A stretch of 8,980 bases of DNA from Fusobacteriaceae bacterium (GTDB taxonomy: Bacteria; Fusobacteriota; Fusobacteriia; Fusobacteriales; Fusobacteriaceae), in NCBI GenBank assembly GCA_016938425.1, contig JAFGUR010000120.1, positions 1-8,980 on the forward strand, given 5' to 3'. The position numbers were made by a program, and so were the translations under genes. Below are positions 1 to 5,797 of the stretch, piece after piece (the stretch's first letter is position 1; every line of letters starts with the position of its first letter). The notes beneath the pieces were generated by a model. It was not told the DNA's origin. It did not search any database and saw only the letters and a program-made list of their open reading frames with translations.

Positions 1-150
1 TCCATAATTCGACTAAAGACTTAAAAGCCTAAGTCTCATTATAACCAATAAAAATCTTATTTGTATTATTTTTAACTATGTACATATTTTTTTTAGTTTT
101 AGAACTAGCTAATTTACAATATCCTTAAAATTTATATTTTCATAATTATA
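1..150. other. non-coding left flank, possible tiny ORF
   Basis: No convincing gene is seen between the left edge and the foldase terminator. A 7-bp inverted repeat, AGACTTA/TAAGTCT with a 6-nt loop, lies at 17-36, without a clear T-tract on either strand. On the minus strand an ATG at 83-85 opens an 18-codon frame (MYIVKNNTNKIFIGYNET) that ends at TAG (29-31), with no Shine-Dalgarno site; the same frame stays open beyond the TAG to the window edge. This could be chance in AT-rich DNA, a decayed gene or a leader peptide. Confidence 0.3.
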
Positions 151-151
151 G

Positions 152-178
152 AAAAAACTCTCAAAGTTTTGAGAGTTT
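152..178 (-). terminator. Rho-independent terminator of the foldase gene
   Basis: A perfect 10-bp inverted repeat, AAACTCTCAA/TTGAGAGTTT (155-164 and 169-178), has a 4-nt loop. On the minus strand it runs into six consecutive T (three in the stem, three after it). It begins 12 nt after the stop codon of the foldase gene, the expected place for its terminator. Confidence 0.8.
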
Positions 179-189
179 CTATCTATAAT

Positions 190-1929
190 TTATTGATATA
201 ATTTTTGCATTTCTTCCATAACTTTAGTTCTTACTAGATCATAATTAACTCTATCTTTTACTTCTGTAAATACAGCTTGTTTATAAGGAACATAACCTGT
301 TTTTTTATAAATAAATACTTTATCTGTTGTCAATACTGTATTAACTTTATTTAATTCTGCTGTTTCTATTCCTTTTTCTAAAATCGTATCTATTCCGCTA
401 AGCTGTTCTTTTTTCAAGCCTTTATATTCTGATTTTTCACCTAATACTGAATTTTCTTTAGCAGCTTTTTCAAATGTTAACTCATTTTTTACAATTTTAT
501 CTGCTAAATCCTGAGCTTTTTTTGCTGCTGCTATTTTTGTAGCTTCTCCTATTTTAGTTTGAATCAATATATGACTTGCATCAACTTCTGAACCATCAGC
601 TTTCTTGTCAATAACTTTAATTATATGATATCCAAAATCAGTTTTTACAACTTTAGGTACAACTTTTCCTTTTTCTCCTGCAAATGCTGCTTCTTCAAAA
701 GGTGCAACCATTTGTCCTTTTTTAAACCATCCTAAAGCACCACCTTGTGAAGCTGATCCACCATCTTCACTATATTTTGCTGCCAATTCTTCAAAGTTAG
801 CTCCACCTTGAACTTCCTTTAATATTTTTTCTGCTTGAGTTTTTGCCTCTGCTTCATCAGCTGGAGAAGCTTTTATTTCTAATTGTATCATTTGTAAATC
901 AAATGTTTCGGCTGTATCATATTTTGCTGTATTCTCTGCGAAATACTTTTGTAAATCTTCTTCAGACACTTTTGTTGTTTTAATTAAATATTTTTGATAT
1001 TCTTCAACATAAGAGCTCATTTTATCTTCTTGCGCCAATGTTTCGTCAACTTTAACATTTGCTGCTTTTGCTTTTGCAACTATTTTTAACTCTTTATCAA
1101 TATTTTCTTTTATCATTTTATCAACAGTTGCTTTATCTTTAACTCCTTGCATTGTAAAACTAAATCCTCTATTAACAAAATCAACATTAGTAAATTTAAA
1201 TCCTTCTTTTTCATAAACTACTTTTCTTTGAAGTGCTTTATAAGGATTTTCTGCTTTATTAATTTTAGGAAAATCTAATTTTGCTTCTGCCATTTTCTTC
1301 TCTTTCCAAGCTCTATATACTTTTCCTTCTTTTGCTTGTAAAAGTGTTTTTTTCAATTCTTCTTTAACAGAATCAAATGTTTTTCCTGCAAAATATGTAT
1401 TATACTTGTTTTCTTCATAATAACTTTTTAACTCATCATCAGAAACTTTAGTATCTTTAGATATTGCTTCTTTAGCTTTTTCTATTATAAGTTGTTTTTT
1501 TATATCTTCTGTTAAAGTCATCTTTGTATAACCAGTTCTTTGTTGCCATGTTTCAAATTCTTCTTTAGTTTGAAATTGTACTTTTATCTTTTCATATTCA
1601 GCATTTACATCTGCATCACTAACTTTTACTTTTAATTCATTTGCTTCTTGTAATAATAATTGTATTTCAATTACTTGATCAAAAAATAATACTTTTAACT
1701 CTTGTTCATCTAAAACACCTTGTCCAACTTGTTGAGTTACACTATCTATCCCTCTTTTTAATGCTTTATCTACTTCTTGTATTTCAACCTTTTTTCCATT
1801 TAATTTAAATGCATAAGGTGTCTTATTTCCCAATCCCATTATTCCTGCTGCTACTATTGTAAGTATAAAAGCTATTGCTATTAGAATCACTAACGGCTTC
1901 ATACTCTTTTTCATTTTTCTTAATGCCAC
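190..1929 (-). CDS. membrane-anchored SurA/PpiD-like parvulin peptidyl-prolyl isomerase
   Basis: The 579-residue protein is inferred to be an extracytoplasmic folding chaperone and prolyl isomerase. A basic N-terminus (RKMKKSMK) precedes one hydrophobic segment (about 12-33) with no lipobox cysteine, so a signal anchor with a periplasmic body is likely. Residues 40-220 and again 235-335 are helical, Lys/Glu-rich and SurA_N/PpiD chaperone-like. A parvulin domain covers about 342-441: FEELAAKYSED (379-389), GGALGWFKKGQMVAPFEEA (397-415) and FGYHIIKV (432-439). A second, degenerate parvulin-like repeat follows from ASHILIQ (451-457) to about 545. The GTG start at 1929 is chosen because AAGGAGG (1937-1943) lies 7 nt upstream; the next ATG is too far from it. 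It has its own promoter and terminator, so it is probably monocistronic. The overall architecture resembles PpiD, but assignment to PpiD rather than PrsA/SurA is not certain. Confidence 0.88.
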   Translation of the reverse strand: MALRKMKKSMKPLVILIAIAFILTIVAAGIMGLGNKTPYAFKLNGKKVEIQEVDKALKRGIDSVTQQVGQGVLDEQELKVLFFDQVIEIQLLLQEANELKVKVSDADVNAEYEKIKVQFQTKEEFETWQQRTGYTKMTLTEDIKKQLIIEKAKEAISKDTKVSDDELKSYYEENKYNTYFAGKTFDSVKEELKKTLLQAKEGKVYRAWKEKKMAEAKLDFPKINKAENPYKALQRKVVYEKEGFKFTNVDFVNRGFSFTMQGVKDKATVDKMIKENIDKELKIVAKAKAANVKVDETLAQEDKMSSYVEEYQKYLIKTTKVSEEDLQKYFAENTAKYDTAETFDLQMIQLEIKASPADEAEAKTQAEKILKEVQGGANFEELAAKYSEDGGSASQGGALGWFKKGQMVAPFEEAAFAGEKGKVVPKVVKTDFGYHIIKVIDKKADGSEVDASHILIQTKIGEATKIAAAKKAQDLADKIVKNELTFEKAAKENSVLGEKSEYKGLKKEQLSGIDTILEKGIETAELNKVNTVLTTDKVFIYKKTGYVPYKQAVFTEVKDRVNYDLVRTKVMEEMQKLYQ

Positions 1930-1966
1930 TCTATTTCCTCCTTAATATAAATTATCTTCAAAACTC

Positions 1967-1995
1967 ATTATACTAATAGTTACCTATTTTTTCAA
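1967..1995 (-). promoter_or_regulatory. sigma-70-type promoter of the foldase gene
   Basis: On the minus strand TTGAAA (1990-1995) and a perfect TATAAT (1967-1972) are separated by exactly 17 bp. Transcription would start near 1960, leaving a leader of about 30 nt that contains the AAGGAGG site. The -35 lies just after the stop of the amidotransferase gene, so the foldase gene should be transcribed independently. Confidence 0.75.
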
Positions 1996-2008
1996 CACAT
2001 TTCAAATT

Positions 2009-2578
2009 TTAATTAGAAATATTTAAAAAATTTCTAATCATTTTCAATCCCTCTGGAGTATATATTGACTCTGGATGGAACTGTAATCCAAATAGATTAT
2101 AATCTTTATGCCTTATTGCCATTATTTCATTATCTTCTGTTTTTGCTTCTACCAAAAATTCTTCTGATAAAGTTTCTTCTAAAATTGCTAAAGAATGGTA
2201 TCTGGCTACTTTACATGGACTTTCAATTCCTAAAAATATTTTTTCACCATTATGATTAATCAATGAATACTTTCCATGATATAACTCTTTCGCATAACTT
2301 ACTGTTCCACCAAAGGCTTCTCCTATTGCTTGATGTCCTAGACAAATTCCTAATATTGGATATTTTTTGTATAATTTTTTAATTAGTTCTATACAAATAC
2401 CTGCATCCTTAGGTGCTTTTGGCCCTGGTGATAAAACTATATGAGTAGGATTTAATTTCTCAATTTCTTCTACACTAATTTCATCATTTCTAAAAACTTT
2501 TATTTCATCATCAACAGTTCCAATATATTGGTATAAATTATACACAAAAGAATCATAGTTATCTATTAATACAACCAT
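2009..2578 (-). CDS. pabA: class I glutamine amidotransferase, TrpG/PabA type
   Basis: This 189-residue protein is the glutaminase subunit of anthranilate synthase (TrpG) or aminodeoxychorismate synthase (PabA). It releases ammonia from glutamine for a chorismate-binding partner. The opening MVVLIDNYDSFVYNL is the family hallmark. The oxyanion region SPGP (50-53), the nucleophile elbow GICLGHQ (77-83, Cys79) and FHPES (167-171, His168 and Glu170) give a complete triad; HGKYS (101-105) matches the family HGK motif. The ATG at 2576-2578 is preferred because AAAGGGAT lies about 6 nt upstream; earlier in-frame starts add an unrelated leader peptide. No trpE, pabB, pabC or other trp gene is nearby, so the choice between the folate and tryptophan pathways is open; PabA is a mild preference. 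It lies downstream of the SelA-like gene, behind a terminator. Confidence 0.93.
   Translation of the reverse strand: MVVLIDNYDSFVYNLYQYIGTVDDEIKVFRNDEISVEEIEKLNPTHIVLSPGPKAPKDAGICIELIKKLYKKYPILGICLGHQAIGEAFGGTVSYAKELYHGKYSLINHNGEKIFLGIESPCKVARYHSLAILEETLSEEFLVEAKTEDNEIMAIRHKDYNLFGLQFHPESIYTPEGLKMIRNFLNISN
2012..2038 (-). repeat. inverted repeat at the 3' end of the amidotransferase gene
   Basis: A perfect 9-bp inverted repeat, ATTAGAAAT/ATTTCTAAT, with a 9-nt loop covers the last codons of the amidotransferase gene, ending at its stop. The sequence after it on the minus strand (TAAAATTTG) is only weakly T-rich, so it is at best a poor terminator; it may simply protect the 3' end. It is AT-rich enough to have arisen by chance. 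Confidence 0.35.
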
Positions 2579-2582
2579 ATTT

Positions 2583-2590
2583 ATCCCTTT
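2583..2590 (-). promoter_or_regulatory. ribosome binding site fixing the amidotransferase start
   Basis: AAAGGGAT on the minus strand ends about 4 nt before the ATG at 2576-2578, giving usual Shine-Dalgarno spacing. It overlaps the codons of the upstream in-frame ATG (MKGIN), which therefore cannot use it. This supports the shorter protein starting MVVLIDN. Confidence 0.7.
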
Positions 2591-2613
2591 CATTTTTGAA
2601 GTTTTCTTTCGGA

Positions 2614-2642
2614 TATAAACAAGTAAAAAAAGTAGGTACAAG
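2614..2642 (-). promoter_or_regulatory. weak candidate promoter for the amidotransferase gene
   Basis: Minus-strand TTGTAC (in the terminator loop and following arm) is followed after 17 bp by TTATAT, leaving about 30 nt to the start codon. Both hexamers are poor matches and the DNA is AT-rich, so this is only the most plausible site between the terminator and the gene. Readthrough of the terminator is the alternative source of transcript. Confidence 0.25.
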
Positions 2643-2651
2643 ACCTACTTT
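2625..2651 (-). terminator. terminator after the SelA-like gene
   Basis: A perfect 9-bp stem, AAAGTAGGT/ACCTACTTT (arms 2643-2651 and 2629-2637), with a 5-nt loop leads on the minus strand into seven T in a row. The stop codon TAG of the SelA-like gene (2645-2647) lies inside the first arm, so the terminator overlaps the end of the coding region and separates it from the amidotransferase gene. Confidence 0.72.
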
Positions 2652-4048
2652 AATATAACTTTTTCTAAAGTTTCCAGTAAAATTCTTTCTTGTTTCTTTT
2701 CTACCAATTGTAAGTTTATAAGTAAACTTCCTTCATTAACCCAACAAATTATTGGTATTTCAGAAGTTCTCAAAGCATAGTCTATTTCTTCAACATTTTT
2801 ATGTTTAGGTGTAATCACTATAAGTTCCCTAACAAATGCATCTTTATAAGAAATACTTTCATCTATTTTGAAATAAGGTCCTTCTATTAAACCTATATCA
2901 CAAAATTTTTCTAATTTTTTATTTAAACCTTCAATAAATTTTAAATTTCTCTTTTTCAGCTTTTCACTATCTGTTAAAAATGACAAATCTACATAAGAAA
3001 TTTCTTTTTTCTCTACAACTTTATTAAGCAATGATAAATATAATAAATTTTCTACCTCTTTTGATGGATAAAACATTTTATAATACAAAGACTTTTCTAC
3101 TTCTTCAATTATTTTTTTTGACCCTGCTAAAATTACGACACTAGGAAAATCTTCTAATTTTGATAGGTCTGCTAAAACTGTTGTCTTACCATTTAAATAA
3201 TCTGAAAATTTAAGTCCTACAGACTCAATCTCTATATTAGAATTATTTAGATAAAATTTATCACTTATAAAAATTGTATTTTCCTTATTAGAAATATGCT
3301 CTGCATCTTCTTCTGCTAACTTCGCTAATCCTTCTAAACTATTACCGAAAAAATCACTATATATTATAAAATCTTCTTTATCAAGATTGTTTTTATAATC
3401 GTTAAAATCTAATCTATTTAAACTTCCAACAACTTTTTTTTGAAAATTCATTGTATCCAACAAAGTGTTTATCTCTATATTTTTATCAAAAGTATAACTT
3501 TCTCTTATAGAACTTACCGCTTTTTTACCTTTAAAAAAAGTATTTAAAAGAGTATATAATGCTGAAGATAAATTTGAAAATATTAGATATTCATTATTTT
3601 TAGAGTATTCTTTTAGCATTTCTTTAATTTCAAATGAAATATCTATTTTTTTAGATTCTCCTAAATTCAATCTTAAATCTGTATAATTACTATGGATTTC
3701 AACAAATTCTTTTAGCACTTCTTTAGAATAAATTTTATCACCAAAAAAATCTGAATTCATAATTCCCATACAATTAACTATTTTGGTTAATAAAAACTTA
3801 TTTTCAATCTTTAACGACTCTAACAATAAATCAATATAATAAATCATAGAAAAATCCATTTTTTTTATAACTTCTTCTGTTTTAGCTGTTGTTATATCTA
3901 AATGTCTCTTATCCAAAACTTTTACTATTGTTTCTTCTACCAACTTATTTCCATGTCTATTAATTAGATTTTTAATTTCAGGAAGAGTCAATAAGTCTTC
4001 TAATTTTGGGATTTTATCTAAATAACTTTGAATTAACATAAAATTCAT
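2645..4048 (-). CDS. divergent SelA-like protein (selenocysteine synthase fold), probable pseudoenzyme
   Basis: The 467-residue product matches SelA in length (E. coli SelA is 463) and can be followed along it by eye. An N-terminal helical region (YLDKIPKLEDLLTLPEI, 9-25) parallels the SelA N-domain. VNCMG at 91-95 sits where SelA has INLTG. VVGSLNRLDFNDYKNNL (206-222) parallels the SelA GTTNR...NDY segment. SKLEDFPSVVILAG (296-309) aligns without gaps with SelA DKLLGGPQAGIIVG, placing Lys297 at the PLP lysine (Lys295 in E. coli). The C-terminus (IPIICWVNEGSLLINLQ, 431-447) matches the SelA end. However, HTNLGR, SRGELVEIGG and DLGSGS equivalents are lost, and GGPQ after the lysine is EDFP. 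Selenocysteine synthesis is therefore doubtful. The ATG has a GAGG site 7 nt upstream, 19 nt after the regulator gene, indicating an operon. The comparison uses remembered SelA sequence, not an alignment run. Confidence 0.75.
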   Translation of the reverse strand: MNFMLIQSYLDKIPKLEDLLTLPEIKNLINRHGNKLVEETIVKVLDKRHLDITTAKTEEVIKKMDFSMIYYIDLLLESLKIENKFLLTKIVNCMGIMNSDFFGDKIYSKEVLKEFVEIHSNYTDLRLNLGESKKIDISFEIKEMLKEYSKNNEYLIFSNLSSALYTLLNTFFKGKKAVSSIRESYTFDKNIEINTLLDTMNFQKKVVGSLNRLDFNDYKNNLDKEDFIIYSDFFGNSLEGLAKLAEEDAEHISNKENTIFISDKFYLNNSNIEIESVGLKFSDYLNGKTTVLADLSKLEDFPSVVILAGSKKIIEEVEKSLYYKMFYPSKEVENLLYLSLLNKVVEKKEISYVDLSFLTDSEKLKKRNLKFIEGLNKKLEKFCDIGLIEGPYFKIDESISYKDAFVRELIVITPKHKNVEEIDYALRTSEIPIICWVNEGSLLINLQLVEKKQERILLETLEKVILK

Positions 4049-4067
4049 CTTATTACCTCAGTTTTCT

Positions 4068-5507
4068 TTATTCTTCATCTCCATAATCTTCCTCATCATA
4101 TGAATCATCTTTTTTAATTATTCTTCTATCTAAATCATATTTTCTAATTTTTTCATATAATGTAGTTCTTCCTATTCCTAAAAGTTTTGCTGTTTCTTGC
4201 TTATTCCATCTAGTTTTTTGTAAAGCAGATGCTATAACAATTCTTTCAACTTCTGCAAGTTCATAAACATCTCTTTCTAATATCTCTTTTAATGGACCAA
4301 TTCCAGTAATACTTCTATTTTCAATAGTATCTGATTTCATTTTTATTTCTAAAGGTAAATCTTCAACATCAATTACTTTATTATTAGCTAAAATAACCAT
4401 TCTTTCTATTATGTTTTTCAATTCTCTTATATTACCTGGATATTGATATTCAAGTAAATATTTCATTGCTTCACCAGATAAAACAATCATTTCTTTATGT
4501 AAATCTAAAACGATTTTATTTAAAAAATAATTTGCTAATAATGGAATGTCTTCTTTTCTATCTCTAAGTGGTGCTACTTCAATTGGAAAAGCTGTTAGTC
4601 TATGATATAAGTCTTTTCTGAATGTCCCTTTTTTTACTGCATCTTCTAAATCCTCATTAGTAGCAGCAACAAATCTTACATCTACTTTTATCGTTCTACT
4701 TCCACCAACTCTTCTAAGTTCTCCATATTCAATAACTCTTAATAACTTAGCTTGAGATTTTAAGTCCATTCCACCTATTTGATCTAAAAACAGTGTTCCT
4801 CCATCAGCTTCCTCAATGATTCCTTTCTTTTGAGCTACTGCTCCTGGAAAAGCACCCTTTTCATAACCAAATAATTCTGATTCTATCAAACTTGATGAAA
4901 TTGAAGCGCAATTTATAGTTACAAAATTTTTCTTTCTTCTATGTGATTTTTTATAAATTTCTTTTGCAACTAATTCTTTTCCTACCCCATTTTCTCCATT
5001 AACAAGAACTGTTAAATCACTATCTGCAACTTTCTCAATAATTTGCTTCAATTCTTTAACCTTTGCGTGTTGTCCAACTATTTCTTCTGACTCTTCTGAA
5101 TCTGATAATTTTCTTTCTAAATCTCTTTTTTCTTTTAATAATTCAAGATTATTTAAAGCAGGTATTATAATTCTGTTTATATCTCTTAATGTAAAAGGTT
5201 TTACAACATAGTTATATATTTCACCTTCTCTAACATCATTTAACATCTCATCATTTTCTTCAGAAATTAATGCTATTGTTACAATATCTTTACCTATACC
5301 TTTTAATTTTCTCATTGCCTCGGCAAAAGTAAACCATGTTAAATTTTCATCTAAAAGTAATATATCAAAATCACTTTCTCTTAACATATCTAATCCATCT
5401 AAAAAATTATTAAAAGTTATAACTTCATAATCATCTTTTAATTCTTTTCTAATCTTTTTCAGTAATTCTTTTGTTTCAGAAATAGCCAAAATTGATCTCT
5501 GTTTCAT
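4068..5507 (-). CDS. NtrC-family AAA+ response regulator with degenerate sigma-54 motifs
   Basis: The 479-residue protein has the three-part NtrC layout. The receiver (4-120) has Asp53 in LLLDENL, Ser82 and Lys103 in VKPF, but its acidic pocket is S10-E11 instead of DD/DE. The AAA+ domain (143-385) has Walker A GENGVGKE (171-178), ELFGYEKGAF (211-220), GGTLFLDQ (236-243), sensor I VAATN (280-284), FRKDLYHRL (296-304) and sensor II YPGNIREL (356-363). A Fis-type helix-turn-helix lies at about 418-458 (ETAKLLGIGRTTLYEKI), followed by an acidic tail. Two key motifs are altered: GAFTGA is GAFPGA (218-223) and the Walker B acid pair DE is DQ (242-243). Both are clear in the codons (CCA, CAA). It is likely a DNA-binding regulator not acting through sigma-54. 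The ATG at 5505-5507 is chosen for the GGGAGGGGA site. No histidine kinase is adjacent. Confidence 0.9.
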   Translation of the reverse strand: MKQRSILAISETKELLKKIRKELKDDYEVITFNNFLDGLDMLRESDFDILLLDENLTWFTFAEAMRKLKGIGKDIVTIALISEENDEMLNDVREGEIYNYVVKPFTLRDINRIIIPALNNLELLKEKRDLERKLSDSEESEEIVGQHAKVKELKQIIEKVADSDLTVLVNGENGVGKELVAKEIYKKSHRRKKNFVTINCASISSSLIESELFGYEKGAFPGAVAQKKGIIEEADGGTLFLDQIGGMDLKSQAKLLRVIEYGELRRVGGSRTIKVDVRFVAATNEDLEDAVKKGTFRKDLYHRLTAFPIEVAPLRDRKEDIPLLANYFLNKIVLDLHKEMIVLSGEAMKYLLEYQYPGNIRELKNIIERMVILANNKVIDVEDLPLEIKMKSDTIENRSITGIGPLKEILERDVYELAEVERIVIASALQKTRWNKQETAKLLGIGRTTLYEKIRKYDLDRRIIKKDDSYDEEDYGDEE

Positions 5508-5510
5508 ATT

Positions 5511-5519
5511 CCCCTCCCT
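5511..5519 (-). promoter_or_regulatory. strong ribosome binding site fixing the regulator start
   Basis: The minus strand reads AGGGAGGGG, then AAT and the ATG of MKQRSIL. This is the strongest Shine-Dalgarno sequence in the window. An in-frame TTG at 5529-5531 would add eight residues but lies upstream of this site and has no site of its own, so it is rejected as the start. Confidence 0.8.
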
Positions 5520-5529
5520 AAAATTGTCC

Positions 5530-5539
5530 AAAAAAAAAA
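5530..5539 (-). repeat. T10 homopolymer in the regulator leader
   Basis: Ten consecutive T on the minus strand lie between the promoter and the Shine-Dalgarno site of the regulator gene. The leader RNA would carry U10. Such tracts can slip during replication or transcription, and U-rich leaders can bind ribosomal protein S1; neither effect is shown here. Confidence 0.6.
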
Positions 5540-5558
5540 CATTTAATTAATAATCTAA

Positions 5559-5587
5559 ATATTAGCATTAGAATGAGATTTTTTCAA
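5559..5587 (-). promoter_or_regulatory. extended -10 promoter of the regulator/SelA-like operon
   Basis: On the minus strand TTGAAA (5582-5587) is followed after 17 bp by TAATAT (5559-5564), preceded by TGC to give an extended -10. Transcription would begin near 5552, leaving a leader of about 45 nt. The upstream flank is a series of A-tracts that could act as an UP element. No GG/GC sigma-54 (-24/-12) element was seen in this region. Confidence 0.6.
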
Positions 5588-5625
5588 CTGTTTTTTTACA
5601 CTTTTTTATTTTTTTTTATTTTTTT
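5579..5625. promoter_or_regulatory. clustered, roughly phased A/T-tracts upstream of the promoter
   Basis: Five T runs on the plus strand (5579-5584, 5591-5597, 5602-5607, 5609-5617, 5619-5625) have centres about 8.5 to 12.5 bp apart, averaging near one helical turn. The first overlaps the -35 hexamer and the rest extend upstream of it. Such an arrangement is typical of curved DNA or an UP element. In this AT-rich genome the phasing could be fortuitous. Confidence 0.45.
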
Positions 5626-5671
5626 GTACGATATCCTATCATTTTTAATGTTCTTTATTTTTATTTTAAAC

Positions 5672-5702
5672 CAATTTTGTTATAAAAAAATCAATTTTGT
5701 TA
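5672..5702. repeat. 11-bp direct repeat pair, possible operator
   Basis: CAATTTTGTTA occurs at 5672-5682 and again at 5692-5702, a 20-bp period, close to two helical turns. The pair lies about 85 bp upstream of the -35 of the regulator operon. Same-face half-sites upstream of a promoter suggest a protein binding site; the AT-rich content lowers certainty. Confidence 0.45.
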
Positions 5703-5753
5703 CACTTTCAGAGTATCTTTTGTTTGAAATTGGTAAAAATAATAGTTTTGTCC

Positions 5754-5797
5754 AAAAAATGAAAAAGAACAGGTTTGGGGAACCTGCTCTTTTTCAT
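5754..5797 (-). terminator. leuS terminator, 17-bp hairpin
   Basis: Arms 5781-5797 and 5759-5775 form a 17-bp stem with a 5-nt loop (CCCCA on the minus strand), followed by five T. The single mismatch is A-C on the plus strand but G-U on the minus-strand RNA, which shows the hairpin is built for minus-strand transcripts. It lies about 100 nt after the leuS stop and upstream of the regulator promoter. Confidence 0.88.

Noticed and set aside
2065..2259. Plus-strand 64-codon frame
   Set aside because: It lies wholly inside the amidotransferase gene on the opposite strand and has low-complexity Leu-rich content without family features.
2579..2641. Longer N-terminus of the amidotransferase
   Set aside because: The extra 21 residues are unlike the family and run back into the terminator; the AAAGGGAT site fits the shorter start.
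2645..5507. A selenocysteine operon with recoded UGA
   Set aside because: No selB, selD, Sec tRNA or in-frame UGA followed by a stem-loop is visible, and the SelA-like protein lacks key motifs.
5508..5531. TTG at 5529-5531 as start of the regulator
   Set aside because: The GGGAGGGGA site lies downstream of it and is correctly spaced for the ATG at 5505-5507.
5508..5760. Sigma-54 (-24/-12) promoter for the regulator operon
   Set aside because: No GG-N10-GC type element was found; an extended -10 sigma-70-type promoter fits instead.
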